Shown here in pieces: positions 9,673 through 18,979 of a stretch of DNA of 64,000 nucleotides (position 1 is its first letter; every line of letters begins with the position of its first letter). The notes below the pieces were generated by a model. That model saw only the letters and a list, made by a program, of their open reading frames with translations, was not told the DNA's origin and did not search any database. Where the stretch lies: contig JANQRU010000007.1 of the NCBI GenBank assembly GCA_028284415.1, positions 868,001 to 932,000 on the forward strand, given 5' to 3'. The stretch comes from Pyrinomonadaceae bacterium. Lineage in GTDB: Bacteria; Acidobacteriota; Blastocatellia; Pyrinomonadales; Pyrinomonadaceae. A program made the position numbers and the translations under genes.

Positions 9673-10256
9673 TTATATTTGTCGTTTAAACCGACCTTAT
9701 CTAAAATCATCGGCTTAATTTTTTCGAGGCGTTTTTGTTTTGTCGCGTCGCGTTTGGCTGCCGAAATGTAATCGGCATATTCGCGTCTGCAAGAAAGAGT
9801 TAAATCTTCAAAAGCTTCGGCGAGCGTGCCATCTGATGCAAGTTCTTCTTTTAGCTCTTCGGGAATTACAAGCGGTTTCTTTTCGGGTTTTAGTTCTTTG
9901 CCTTTTTTTTGGTTTTCGATTGCCTCTTCTAAGTATTGCAAAATCAATTCCTTATCCATTTCGTCTAGCGAAGTAAAACGCCATTGACGCATTGCTTTTG
10001 TTTTGCCATCTTGTGCATTGACTAACTTTTTCGCTCTGTCTTTTAAGAAAACACCTTGAAAAAACCATATTCCGAAATAATCTTTAAATGAACCGATTCC
10101 AACAACATTTTTCCCATTGACTGTATAAACAGGAAAATTCCACTTAAATGCCTCAAACATTTCTGTTTCGCAAATTATATTCCGCAACTCAACAACTTCA
10201 TCTTTCCAACGCTCTTGTTTTTCAATGAAATCTTTAACTGATTTATATCTTTCCAT
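9669..10256 (-). CDS. YdeI/OmpD-associated family protein (DUF1801 + OmdA)
   Basis: 195 residues. An N-terminal DUF1801-like domain (WKDEVVELRNIICETEMFEAFKW, YFGIWFFQGVFLKD) is joined to a C-terminal OmdA region with LTLSCRREYADYISAAKR. The family is widespread and not biochemically defined; YdeI members in enterobacteria are linked to stress and polymyxin resistance. It is the first gene of the run of five genes (to 6592) with gaps of at most 9 bp. Confidence 0.75.
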   Translation of the reverse strand: MERYKSVKDFIEKQERWKDEVVELRNIICETEMFEAFKWNFPVYTVNGKNVVGIGSFKDYFGIWFFQGVFLKDRAKKLVNAQDGKTKAMRQWRFTSLDEMDKELILQYLEEAIENQKKGKELKPEKKPLVIPEELKEELASDGTLAEAFEDLTLSCRREYADYISAAKRDATKQKRLEKIKPMILDKVGLNDKYK

Positions 10257-10283
10257 AATGCTACAAAGTTAAATGCAAAAGAA

Positions 10284-10310
10284 AAAAGCGTCAAACTTTA
10301 TGACGCTTTT
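10284..10310 (-). terminator. Rho-independent terminator after the DUF6624 gene
   Basis: A perfect 10-bp stem AAAAGCGTCA / TGACGCTTTT encloses a 7-nt loop. On the minus strand it ends in a T run (TTTTTTC), 21 bp beyond the stop of the gene ending at 10332. It separates that gene from the YdeI-speB operon. Confidence 0.8.
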
Positions 10311-10331
10311 GAAAAATAAAAGTTTAGTAGT

Positions 10332-11270
10332 TTACTTAATTCCGAATTCTTTTTTTACTTTTTGAATCGTTTGTCTATCGGCAATTTCAACCCCACCTTG
10401 TGAGCCGAAAATTTGATGTTTGTATTTAGCCGCATAAATTCTATCGATCAACATTTTCAAGGGCGTTACGTGCAAATCGCCATCTTTGACGGCTTGATGA
10501 ACAACAGGCAGAAACTTCTCCATCATTGCTAAATTTGAATGCTGAATAACTGCCCACATCGCTGATTCATACTTTTTGCCAACTAAACTTTTGCCAATGT
10601 ATTTACCGTATTTAGCATAGAGTTTTTCGATTGTTTCTTGATTTTCTTTGTCCAGCTTATTTTGTTTTTTAAGCCGAACAGGATCGTCATAATAATTTCC
10701 TTTTCCCTTTCGATGTCTTTGATCTTTTTCAGAAATTTCGGCAACGGTTTTAACCAATTCCAGATCAAAACTATTCTCTTTGGCATACTTTGCCAAATCA
10801 GTATTTTCTTTCTTTGAAGGTTTCAGCGAACCGCATTTTTTATAAAACTCCGAATATGTTTCGGGCATTGATTTATAAAACGCATGCTTTTCAAGCGGTT
10901 TGTCACCATAAAAACTCTTTACGATTGCACAAACCGACTCAAGACTGGATTCGACTGCTTTTTTGAATGCTAATTCGACATATTCATCTTTGACTCCCAT
11001 GTAAGAAAAGCCGACTGCTATGTTCCAATAATCGGCGTAAACAAAACCTTTATCGCTCGATTTGATGGCGGAATAAGTGTTTTCGAGGATGTATTTTCCC
11101 TTGTTGTATTTTTTCTCGTCAAAACCAACGGGCATCGGCGGATAATAATCAACAACTGTTTCTTCTAAGTTTTCGTTTGTAAATGATTTTTCTTGGGCAT
11201 TTGCGGATTGAATTAAAATTATTGCGAATAAAATAGAAACCCAAGTAATCATCAGTTTACCTTTAATCAT
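10332..11270 (-). CDS. Secreted DUF6624-like protein
   Basis: 312 residues. The frame is open to an ATG at 11285, but that codon lies inside the Shine-Dalgarno sequence GGAGGT serving the ATG at 11270, so the shorter start (MIKGKLMITWV) is preferred. A signal peptide ends near ANAQ. The C-terminal third matches the DUF6624 pattern: IQHSNLAMMEKFLPVVHQAVKDGD, then LLIDRIYAAKYKHQIFGSQ-like residues. DUF6624 function is unknown. A terminator follows. Confidence 0.68.
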   Translation of the reverse strand: MIKGKLMITWVSILFAIILIQSANAQEKSFTNENLEETVVDYYPPMPVGFDEKKYNKGKYILENTYSAIKSSDKGFVYADYWNIAVGFSYMGVKDEYVELAFKKAVESSLESVCAIVKSFYGDKPLEKHAFYKSMPETYSEFYKKCGSLKPSKKENTDLAKYAKENSFDLELVKTVAEISEKDQRHRKGKGNYYDDPVRLKKQNKLDKENQETIEKLYAKYGKYIGKSLVGKKYESAMWAVIQHSNLAMMEKFLPVVHQAVKDGDLHVTPLKMLIDRIYAAKYKHQIFGSQGGVEIADRQTIQKVKKEFGIK

Positions 11271-11353
11271 AAAATTTACCTCCATTTTTGAATTCTATTT
11301 AAAGAACACCGAAAAGATAAATTTTATGACAATGAGATAAATTACTTTTTCAG

Positions 11354-11884
11354 CTAACCAGCCTTTTCATAAGCTTCATTTATCCACTCTAGTAATTCCT
11401 TATCAACTTGTGAAATATCCGTTATTTGCACTCGGTGTGTGCACATCGACCCGAAAGGTCCTGAGCCTTCCAATCTACCTGTTGTGTCTTTCCCTTTTAG
11501 CTTTAATCCCAAATCAATTCTAGTTTTTGTCGAAGGCTGAATTAATACAAATTGGTATTTTCTTTTTACGCTGACACTTGCTTTTTTAGGTATAAACTCG
11601 ATGTCTTTACCAAATTTGCTGATTTCTTTTTTGAGTTTTTCGTAAATAGGTTTGAGGTGTTCTTTTTTTGCGTATTGATTTTTTAATAATTCGTTAGCAT
11701 CGTGTGAAGCGGCATCAGATTTTCTGGCTTTGTGTGCGACAAAGTTTGCAAAACCATGTGTAAAGCCGTGTTCGGATTTTAAGAATTTTATGATTTCTCC
11801 ATGCTTTTCAAAATTCTCTTTTTTAACAATTTTCACCCATTCCTCAAGTGTTTTTCCAGTTTTCTCCAACAATCCTTTTTCCAT
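11354..11884 (-). CDS. DUF4287/DUF5655 domain protein
   Basis: 176 residues. The N-terminus (EKTGKTLEEWVKIVKKE, then HGFTHGFANFVAHK) matches DUF4287. The C-terminal 100 residues (YEKLKKEISKFG, KRKYQFVLIQPSTKTRIDLG, THRVQI) match DUF5655, a fold linked to type I restriction R proteins. Soluble, cytoplasmic, function unproven. It lies 75 bp downstream of the AraC regulator on the same strand. Confidence 0.78.
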   Translation of the reverse strand: MEKGLLEKTGKTLEEWVKIVKKENFEKHGEIIKFLKSEHGFTHGFANFVAHKARKSDAASHDANELLKNQYAKKEHLKPIYEKLKKEISKFGKDIEFIPKKASVSVKRKYQFVLIQPSTKTRIDLGLKLKGKDTTGRLEGSGPFGSMCTHRVQITDISQVDKELLEWINEAYEKAG

Positions 11885-11959
11885 AAATTATGTCTCCAAA
11901 TAAATTTTCTGAAACGAGATTATATTCAACAAAATATTTTTAATTGTAAAAAATTTACC

Positions 11960-12790
11960 TTAATCAACAGGAAAAAAATTAACCCTTTCATTTATCAAAG
12001 GGGTGTCGAGATGAGCCTGCGGATTGTAACCACAAAAATGTTGAAATTCTCTTATAAAATGTGCTTGGTCGTAAAAACCACAGTCTTGGCTAATTCGTGT
12101 CCAAGAGAGTTTTTCGCTGTTTTGGATTTTTTGCAAGATTTCATTAAAACGGACTATTCTTTGAAAGTATTTAGGCGTGATGCCGACATATTTTTTGAAG
12201 ATTTTTATAAATTGTTTTTTTGAGTAGCCTGTTTCGGCAATCAAATCTTTTAAGTTATATTCTTGAAATTGTGGGTCTTCGATTATTTTTTTGATACTTT
12301 CAAAAACCCTTTTTCTTGATATTCGATTTCCATCAAACTTCTGATTTAACCATTCAAAACCAATATCTCTTTTCTGATTTATGTCTTCAGCTTTGAGCAA
12401 GGCTTCTCTAAACTCAAAAATTTCTTCACCAAATACATTTTCCGCAGGTTGAACTTTATCGGTAAAATCGCGGATGGTTTGTTTAATAAATGGATATGCT
12501 CCGCCGGGTTTAAATCTAATTACATACATTTCCGAATCTTTATGGGCAGAAATCGAAATGTATTGTTTTTGAACACCCGAAAGCCAAACCTTTGTAAATT
12601 CTTGTTTAGGCTCAAGAGTCTCATTATCAAAAACGTTTCGTGTAAAACCATCCAACTCAAAAACCAAGTTAATAGTGCCATCGGGAATTACTTTTTCTAT
12701 CGAATGTTCAGGTGTGTAGCCTTTGTAATAGATCAAAGATTCTATGTAATCTTCAAACTTTTTCTCAGGCGGAAATTGATTAAAAAACAT
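11960..12790 (-). CDS. AraC-family transcriptional regulator
   Basis: 276 residues. The N-terminal half (FPPEKKFEDYIESLIYYKG, VIPDGTINLVFEL) is a DUF6597-type sensor domain. The C-terminal AraC domain has two helix-turn-helix units: LKDLIAETGYSKKQFIKIFKK at about 200-220 and ISQDCGFYDQAHFIREFQ near 250, the canonical second recognition helix region. It is 12 bp downstream of the esterase-amidohydrolase fusion gene and may regulate it or the adjacent run, which is inference from position. Confidence 0.88.
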   Translation of the reverse strand: MFFNQFPPEKKFEDYIESLIYYKGYTPEHSIEKVIPDGTINLVFELDGFTRNVFDNETLEPKQEFTKVWLSGVQKQYISISAHKDSEMYVIRFKPGGAYPFIKQTIRDFTDKVQPAENVFGEEIFEFREALLKAEDINQKRDIGFEWLNQKFDGNRISRKRVFESIKKIIEDPQFQEYNLKDLIAETGYSKKQFIKIFKKYVGITPKYFQRIVRFNEILQKIQNSEKLSWTRISQDCGFYDQAHFIREFQHFCGYNPQAHLDTPLINERVNFFPVD

Positions 12791-12802
12791 AAATTTAAAG
12801 TG

Positions 12803-14536
12803 TTAATTTTTGAGTATCATTTCAATTTCTTTATCAGTTAATTTCACACGAGTTTTAAGAATATTTAAATATTCTTCGGCAGAATAAAGTGGATAATCTG
12901 TTCCAAAAACAATCTTGTCAAAACCGATTTTTCTTGCATAAACCGCCAATTCCGCAAATTGCTCATCAGTTAGTTTCGGAACGCCTTCACTGTTTTTATC
13001 AAGAGCGACAGCGGAAATATCGAACATAATTTCATGCTTTTTGATATTAGGATTTGTTTCAAACTGCTTGATAAAAGCATCTATGACACGTTTCGTTTTT
13101 GCATTAAAACCGCCCGATGTTCCAAAATGAGCTATGTGAAAAGTTGCAGGATTTATATCCGTCAAGATTTTATCTACAAAAAGTTTTATGTCAGGTTCAC
13201 CAAATTTCGGATGTGAATTGTCAAAATGCAAAAGAATCGGTAAATTGTTTTCCGCAGCGTATTTATAAATCGGCTTGATCTTGGCAAGATGTGCAGGTTC
13301 GGTTAAATACAGTTGATTGGCATTTGAATGAATTTTGATTCCATCAATTTTTAGTTTACGACATCTTTTGACTTCATCTAAAGCATAATCTTTCAAAGGG
13401 TTTACACCACAAAAAGCTTTTATATTTTTCGGTGATTTTTCTCTTGCTTTTAGAACATAATCATTTTCAGCTTTTACGGTTTCATACTCATTTTCAAGTT
13501 TTCCAAATTCAGGATGACCAAAAAGATATGCCATCGAAATGAGTGTCATTTGATTTGTTTTTGATTTCTTAATGATCGTATCAATGTCCGAATAAGCCGC
13601 GTCAGGTCTTGAGAAAGGAATGCCGACATCTTTGAAATACTTAATCAATCGCGGACTCATTAAATGTACGTGATGATCGTAAACTTGTTTGGCTTTACCA
13701 AAAACTTTTTTGTTGTAAAACTTCTTAAAGGCATTATAAACCGCTGTATGCAAAATGGTGCCGTGATCTTCTTCGGGAAAATACTGAAAATGGCTTTTCA
13801 ATCCCTCCGGCTTTCTTTTCTCAAGCAATGCATAAAGGTCTTTTGCTCCCTGGACCATTACCGCATCCTCATTTCCAACCGAAACGTAAACTTCAGTTTT
13901 TTTATTTACCTTCATCGGTTTAACTTTCAGAAGCGACCCGTTATCCCACCAAAAACTCGGACTGACGAGCACATATCGACCAAACAACTCTGGTTTCTTA
14001 AATAAAATCTCTGTTGCCAGCAATCCGCCAAATGATTGCCCAATCAATGTTTTCTCTTTATTCGTACGGTAGTTTTTATCGATAAAAGGCTGCAATTCTT
14101 TCTCGATATAAGACATAAATTTTGCCGAACCGCCATTGGTCGGAAAGTCTTTTTTGTCCTGTTCGATCGTCGTCGGATATAAAAAATCTCTTCTTCGGTC
14201 TGTATTCCCAATCCCAACCAAAATGGATTTGGGCAAATATTTAACCCAGGGAAAACTTGCAAACTGCACCAAACCCGCCATATGTATAAAGTCCTGATCT
14301 GCTGAACCATCAAGCAAATAAATCACTGGATAAGATTTTTTTGTATCTTTGGCGTAGCCTTCTGGCATATATATATTCAGCGTCCGATTTTCGCCAAGTT
14401 CTTCAGACTTGATCGTCAGGGCTTCACCTAATACAAAAGGCTTTTTTTCTATTTCAGGTGGGGTTTGTGAAAAAGTGATGCCGTAAAGTAAATTTAAAGA
14501 GAATGCCAATAAGACTAAAAACTTTAGGTTTTTCAT
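12803..14536 (-). CDS. Secreted fusion: alpha/beta-hydrolase esterase + COG2159-type amidohydrolase
   Basis: 577 residues with a signal peptide ending near TFSQ. Residues about 30-290 form an IroE/Fes-like esterase (PVIYLLDGSADQ, nucleophile elbow GQSFGG, catalytic His in EEDHGT). From about 295 an amidohydrolase barrel begins: DHHVHL, IKIHSNANQ, ILLHFDN, HIAHFG and FGTDYPLYS with the catalytic Asp. Both active sites appear intact. The two activities are normally separate proteins. An alternative is an assembly artefact, but the junction (KKVFGKAKQVYDHHVHL) reads smoothly in one frame without stop. Confidence 0.82.
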   Translation of the reverse strand: MKNLKFLVLLAFSLNLLYGITFSQTPPEIEKKPFVLGEALTIKSEELGENRTLNIYMPEGYAKDTKKSYPVIYLLDGSADQDFIHMAGLVQFASFPWVKYLPKSILVGIGNTDRRRDFLYPTTIEQDKKDFPTNGGSAKFMSYIEKELQPFIDKNYRTNKEKTLIGQSFGGLLATEILFKKPELFGRYVLVSPSFWWDNGSLLKVKPMKVNKKTEVYVSVGNEDAVMVQGAKDLYALLEKRKPEGLKSHFQYFPEEDHGTILHTAVYNAFKKFYNKKVFGKAKQVYDHHVHLMSPRLIKYFKDVGIPFSRPDAAYSDIDTIIKKSKTNQMTLISMAYLFGHPEFGKLENEYETVKAENDYVLKAREKSPKNIKAFCGVNPLKDYALDEVKRCRKLKIDGIKIHSNANQLYLTEPAHLAKIKPIYKYAAENNLPILLHFDNSHPKFGEPDIKLFVDKILTDINPATFHIAHFGTSGGFNAKTKRVIDAFIKQFETNPNIKKHEIMFDISAVALDKNSEGVPKLTDEQFAELAVYARKIGFDKIVFGTDYPLYSAEEYLNILKTRVKLTDKEIEMILKN

Positions 14537-14578
14537 GATGTTATTGTAGTTTTGTTAGAATTTGATTGCTAGTTAAAT

Positions 14579-15589
14579 CTAATTTTTTCTATATCTTTTC
14601 CAGCTAAACGCTACGAGCAAAAGCAACGCGGGGATTATTAAAAAATACATCCAATTTAACGTAAATTCATTCTGCGAATTTGTGCTAACACTCAATTTAT
14701 TGGCGACAGGCTCTTTATATTTACTGTAATTAAAAATTGTTGTCTTCTTACCATTCTTGTCAATTTTAACAACTTGCGGACCGGCATTGTTTACAAAATT
14801 ATTGCTGAATTCAAGAATGTATGCTTCGTCTTCAAAAAATGTAATCCCTGTCGGCAAATAATTTTCTTCTGATGTGTAAAAAGTCTCCGCTTTGCCATCT
14901 TTTGAAATTTTAATAATCCTTCTTCCGGCAGTTTCACCAATATATATGAAGCCATTTTTGTCTTTGCCGATTCCGAGCAAAACGTCATTGTGTTTATCAG
15001 CTGGACGGTCAAGTTTTGAGATTAAATTTTCTGCAATTTTTTCGGCTTTGCCGTCAGTTGTCAGTTTAAAAACACTACCGCCGCCAACGGCTTTGTCGGG
15101 AACATATATGTTTTCTTCTTCATCAACAAAAACAGTCTGATTCCATTCGAGTTTGTGCGGATTGAATTTTATAGGATTGCCCTTTTTCTGATATTTCCAA
15201 ATATATTTGCGAGTTCCGAAATAGATATTTCCATTAGGCGAAACAGTTGTATTTCCGCCGTAAAATTTCGTGTCATTCGGTTCATTGATTAGCGTTTCAG
15301 TATTTTTTCCATTCGCTGAAACCTTTACAAGACGATGATTTCCCTCGCCGTGGGCTGTGTAAAGATTTCCGTCTTTATCAAGGCTGACATTATGTGAATG
15401 AAAATCTTTGAACAAAGCAATGAGTTTTCCCTCATTGGTTAACTTCCAAACCGTTCCGCGTCCATTATGAAAAATATCTGCAAAATAGATATTTTTGTTT
15501 TTATCTACTGCAATGCCCCACGGCGGATGTGCTTTTAGTTGGAGAACTAAAAGTATAAAAATCAAACTTAACAAAACTATTTTTTTCAT
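14579..15589 (-). CDS. Membrane-anchored NHL/SMP-30-like beta-propeller protein
   Basis: 336 residues with an N-terminal signal peptide (IVLLSLIFILLVLQLKAH), a series of propeller blades (WGIAVDKNKNIYFAD, NVSLDKDGNLYTAHG, TTVSPNGNIYFGTRK, GIGKDKNGFIYIGETAGR) and a C-terminal membrane helix followed by a basic tail (WMYFLIIPALLLLVAFSW, then KRYRKN). The periplasmic propeller would be tethered to the inner membrane by the last helix. A ligand-binding or lactonase-like role is possible but not shown. Confidence 0.72.
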   Translation of the reverse strand: MKKIVLLSLIFILLVLQLKAHPPWGIAVDKNKNIYFADIFHNGRGTVWKLTNEGKLIALFKDFHSHNVSLDKDGNLYTAHGEGNHRLVKVSANGKNTETLINEPNDTKFYGGNTTVSPNGNIYFGTRKYIWKYQKKGNPIKFNPHKLEWNQTVFVDEEENIYVPDKAVGGGSVFKLTTDGKAEKIAENLISKLDRPADKHNDVLLGIGKDKNGFIYIGETAGRRIIKISKDGKAETFYTSEENYLPTGITFFEDEAYILEFSNNFVNNAGPQVVKIDKNGKKTTIFNYSKYKEPVANKLSVSTNSQNEFTLNWMYFLIIPALLLLVAFSWKRYRKN

Positions 15590-15613
15590 ACCTAAAGATT
15601 TATAGCTTAGTTT

Positions 15614-17083
15614 TCACTCTACTTTTTCCAAGTTGAATCTTCTTTGGTAAACAAAACCTGTAACTTTACCATCAGCATTTTTCTTAAATTCGTATTGACT
15701 TCCATCAGATAAGTCAATTAATTCTAACTTGCTTGCAGGTGTTAACAAGACTTCATTACCGTTATCCAAATTCTTAAAATATATCTTGCCATCTTTAGCA
15801 AATACTTTTGTTACTGTTGTTCTTCTCGCCCTTTTGTAATGATATGTCCCAACGATTGCGTCAATTTCTTTTTGGGTTAATTTAACATTATCAATTACTC
15901 TTGAACCATAAAGATTCCACTTATAAAGTGATGAAATTCCTCTTTGAGTTTCCGAATTTAAAGCTCCACCACGATCTGCATTTGTCATAACAATTAACGC
16001 ATCACCTTTATAAGCAAAGGCTCGCATATTGTTTGTAAACCCAGCGTTTTTTCCGCCATGTCCGAATGTTAAGTTTTTACCTTCGCCTCCTAAACTTGGT
16101 CCAAGTCCCCAACCGTTTTTATCTTTGGTGAGCATTTTTTTAACTATTTTTGTTGATAAAATTTTATTTGATTTACCAGCAAAGGCTTTTTGGATTTCAA
16201 TAGCATATTTGGCAAGATCGGTCGGTGTCGTCCATAAACCTGCGGCGGCTTGTTCCGGATAATTATGCCAAAGTCCTTTATATAATTTTCCGTTGCCGTT
16301 ATAAGCTGCACTCGCATTTTTATGCCATTTTTTCGACAAAGGCTGAGCATAAGTGCTGTTTTTCATCCCCAAAGGTTTTAAGATTTTTTTCTCTAAATAA
16401 ACATCAAACGGCATCCCCGAAACATCTTCAACCAATTGTTCCATTACCGTATAGCCGCCACCCGAATAACGCCAAATTGTTCCTGGAACTGTATCAACAA
16501 ATATCTTCGGTGTGTTTCCTTTTCCATTCAAAACCTTAATGTCATTGGGAAAATCTTTATCTTGCGAATAACCTGGAAATCCGTGAACAGTCATTCCGGC
16601 AGTATGCGTAAGAAGTCTTCTAAGCGTAACTTTCTCATTTTTCGTAAATTTATTTTCAGCAACTTTCCATTTCTTCAGATAAAAATTCACATCTTTATCC
16701 AAATCAACTTCTCCTTCATCGACCAATTTCAAAGCCGCCAGAGCCGCAACGGGTTTGCTAATCGAACCTGCTTGGAAAAGTGTGTTTACATCAACTTTTT
16801 TGCCTGTGTTTGTGTTTGCAATTCCATAACCTTTTGCAAAACGAAGTTTGCCATTTCTTACAACAGCAATGCTCATCCCTGGAACATTGTAGTATTTCAT
16901 TCGCTCCAAAAGCTGAAAACTTTTTTTCACTTTTCCTTTCACTATAACTGCTGGCAGCAATCCATTTTCAATAGCCTTTATTTCTTCTTTGACGGAAGTG
17001 TTTCCAAAAACTACGGTCGTTGAAAAAGTTAATAGAAGTAAAAAAATGATTAAATGAATGCGACTTACTAGTACTTTTTTCAT
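15614..17083 (-). CDS. Class C beta-lactamase-like serine hydrolase, secreted
   Basis: 489 residues, signal peptide at 8-27. The penicillin-recognising fold is marked by SISK at 107-110 (nucleophile Ser107, Lys110), WRYSGGGY where the family has YxN-type residues, and FGHGGKNAGF replacing KTG. About 100 extra C-terminal residues form a small beta domain (IVGTYHYKRARRT, KIYFKNLDNG) typical of the family's esterase/D-aminopeptidase members. So this is probably a periplasmic esterase or peptidase and not an antibiotic-resistance enzyme. It is 24 bp upstream of the NHL gene. Confidence 0.85.
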   Translation of the reverse strand: MKKVLVSRIHLIIFLLLLTFSTTVVFGNTSVKEEIKAIENGLLPAVIVKGKVKKSFQLLERMKYYNVPGMSIAVVRNGKLRFAKGYGIANTNTGKKVDVNTLFQAGSISKPVAALAALKLVDEGEVDLDKDVNFYLKKWKVAENKFTKNEKVTLRRLLTHTAGMTVHGFPGYSQDKDFPNDIKVLNGKGNTPKIFVDTVPGTIWRYSGGGYTVMEQLVEDVSGMPFDVYLEKKILKPLGMKNSTYAQPLSKKWHKNASAAYNGNGKLYKGLWHNYPEQAAAGLWTTPTDLAKYAIEIQKAFAGKSNKILSTKIVKKMLTKDKNGWGLGPSLGGEGKNLTFGHGGKNAGFTNNMRAFAYKGDALIVMTNADRGGALNSETQRGISSLYKWNLYGSRVIDNVKLTQKEIDAIVGTYHYKRARRTTVTKVFAKDGKIYFKNLDNGNEVLLTPASKLELIDLSDGSQYEFKKNADGKVTGFVYQRRFNLEKVE

Positions 17084-17249
17084 AAATATAATTCTCTTGA
17101 ATAATTAAAGTTTTGAATGTTTTATAGTTTGTAATTCTACACTTCTTTAAATTTCACAAAAAAGTTTGCAGAATTGAATATGGTATCTACAAACTTTTCT
17201 ACGCACTATATTTTCTTTTGGTTTCCTAAACTTTAGTGATAATACGAAA

Positions 17250-18056
17250 TTATGAAGTTAGATTAACGACTATCGGATCATAAAAAACTCCATAGCCTGA
17301 CTCTTTAACCTGCACTTTGAGATTAACTAAAACCTGTACTTCACACTTTTGATGTGTATGTCCACATAAAACCGTCAGATTATTCTCAGGGTTTTCCAAC
17401 ATAATTTCTTTGATGACATCACCAACCGCTTTGCAAGAATAAAATGTGAGTTTCTGGTCATCGCAGATTCGCAAATCCTTGCCAAGGCTCGCCTCTTGAA
17501 AAGGCGGAACGTGAGTAACTAAAAAGATATTTTCATAATCTTTAACTGCTTCTCGCAAAACTCTTCCAATATGTTCAGCAGAAATATCGCCCAGTTTGTT
17601 AAGCTTTTCAACATATTGCACGCGTTTTAATTTAACCAAATCATCAATCAACATAAAGTCTCTTGGGACAGGTCCGTTAACCGTAAAGTTCCCATAACGA
17701 GCATCGCCCCAACCCTCATGACCAATCATCGCTGTTAAATTATTAAGTTCAATAATTTCCAAATCCGAAAGCCACTTGAGATTTTCATTTTTTTCAACAA
17801 CATCTCTAATATCATCTCTAACTTGTTTATAACTGCCTTTATAAAAATCGTGATTTCCTAAAACAAAATATATTTTGCGTTGAATTGTTGCTTCCAAATC
17901 AAGCAAATAATCCACAACACTATCTGCTTCGGCAATATCTCCTGCCAAAACGAGTGCATCTGCATCTTTTTCAACAATCCATTCTTTTAATTCTTTGTAT
18001 TCAATATCATCCATACGATCAAGATGAATATCACTCGTCCAAACAAAACTTTCCAT
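17250..18056 (-). CDS. Calcineurin-like metallophosphoesterase
   Basis: 268 residues from the ATG at 18056. All metallophosphoesterase blocks are present: TSDIHLD, LVLAGDIAEA, FVLGNHDFYKG, LVTHVPPF and VLCGHTHQKCEV. The frame is open to 18113, but the extra 19 residues are the translation of the repeat element at 18070-18198, so the shorter start is chosen. There is no Shine-Dalgarno; the element ends 13 bp before the ATG. Substrate unknown. Confidence 0.85.
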   Translation of the reverse strand: MESFVWTSDIHLDRMDDIEYKELKEWIVEKDADALVLAGDIAEADSVVDYLLDLEATIQRKIYFVLGNHDFYKGSYKQVRDDIRDVVEKNENLKWLSDLEIIELNNLTAMIGHEGWGDARYGNFTVNGPVPRDFMLIDDLVKLKRVQYVEKLNKLGDISAEHIGRVLREAVKDYENIFLVTHVPPFQEASLGKDLRICDDQKLTFYSCKAVGDVIKEIMLENPENNLTVLCGHTHQKCEVQVLVNLKVQVKESGYGVFYDPIVVNLTS

Positions 18057-18069
18057 AACTAAATTTTCA

Positions 18070-18198
18070 GGAGTGCAAGCATCCCTGCTTGCAAGTTTGC
18101 TGTTTTTTAGCAAACTCCTTTACCTCAATCTTTTCAAATATTAAAATTCATTCAATTGCTAAAATACGCAATTGTGCAAGCAAGGATGCTTACACTCC
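18070..18198. repeat. REPIN-like doublet A (two inverted REP hairpins with GGAG feet)
   Basis: 129 bp. The left end is foot GGAG plus stem TGCAAGCA, loop TCCC, stem TGCTTGCA. The right end is the inverse: stem TGCAAGCA, loop AGGA, stem TGCTTACA (one mismatch) and CTCC. Inside are hairpins AGTTTGCT / AGCAAACT (18094-18101, 18109-18116) and CAATTGC / GCAATTG (18153-18159, 18168-18174). The same layout recurs at 51565-51687. GGAG or GTAG feet beside a hairpin are the mark of REP elements acted on by RAYT proteins; no RAYT lies in this window. Confidence 0.8.
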
Positions 18199-18214
18199 AA
18201 TCGCTTAAATAACA

Positions 18215-18766
18215 TCAGAAATTGTGATTTTGCAAAAACATATTCGCTTCTATTTCTCTAAAAAACATCAAACGAACTTCTTCCACTTTTTCATCATTTG
18301 CCAAAAATTCATTAATGGCTGTCGAAGAAATTTCCGCCGCCAAATCTTTCGGATAAGCATAGATCCCCGTTGAAATTGCAGGAAAGGCTATAGTTTTACA
18401 ATCCCTTGAAACCGCTAACTCCAATGACTTTCGATAACAACCTGCAAGCTGTGTTGCTTCGTTTTCAACATCAATCCCTTTAATCGGTCCAACCGTATGA
18501 ATCACAAACTTCGCAGGTAATTTTCCTGCGTTTGTAATTACAACCTCACCAGTCGGTAACCCCTTAGGATATTCCGTCTCACGAATTTTTTCGCATTCCG
18601 CTAAAATCTCATCTCCGCCCGCTGCGTGAATCGCACCATCAACGCCGCCACCACCAAGCAAAGTCGAATTTGCTGCATTTACAATTACATCAACTTCTTC
18701 TTCCACAATATTTCCAACGACAACTTTTACCTTGCCATCAAGAAATTCTGCTTTTTCCACATTCAT
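18215..18766 (-). CDS. Macrodomain protein (O-acetyl-ADP-ribose / ADP-ribosyl hydrolase type)
   Basis: 183 residues. Macrodomain signatures are GNIVEEEVDVIVNAANS, LLGGGGVDGAIHAAGG and GEVVITNAGKLPAKFVIHTVGP, then the FPAISTGIYAYP phosphate-binding loop. The Asn and Asp of NAAN/GVDG give the active site of the MacroD/YmdB group, which removes ADP-ribose from O-acetyl-ADP-ribose or proteins. It is a cytoplasmic single-domain enzyme. Element A separates it from the metallophosphoesterase. Confidence 0.9.
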   Translation of the reverse strand: MNVEKAEFLDGKVKVVVGNIVEEEVDVIVNAANSTLLGGGGVDGAIHAAGGDEILAECEKIRETEYPKGLPTGEVVITNAGKLPAKFVIHTVGPIKGIDVENEATQLAGCYRKSLELAVSRDCKTIAFPAISTGIYAYPKDLAAEISSTAINEFLANDEKVEEVRLMFFREIEANMFLQNHNF

Positions 18767-18979
18767 TTAGTTCTCTCCTAATTTGTGTAAACTTTGACGC
18801 TAATAAATTTCGTTTTTTGCAAAATGCCAGAATAAAGGATTTGTAAAAATCCATCAAAACTCTATAAGTAGAGCTAAAGCGTTGATTCTATATGGTTTTT
18901 TCAAGATAAACGTTCCAGTCACAATCTGTTAAAATTTAGGTATAGAAGCTACACGTTCTTTTACAAAATGAGGATTTTT

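Noticed and set aside
15614..17083. Antibiotic-resistance beta-lactamase
   Set aside because: SxxK is present, but the extra C-terminal domain and HGG in place of KTG fit esterase or peptidase members.
18057..18113. N-terminal extension of the metallophosphoesterase
   Set aside because: It is a translation of the REPIN-like element; the catalytic domain starts right after the ATG at 18056.
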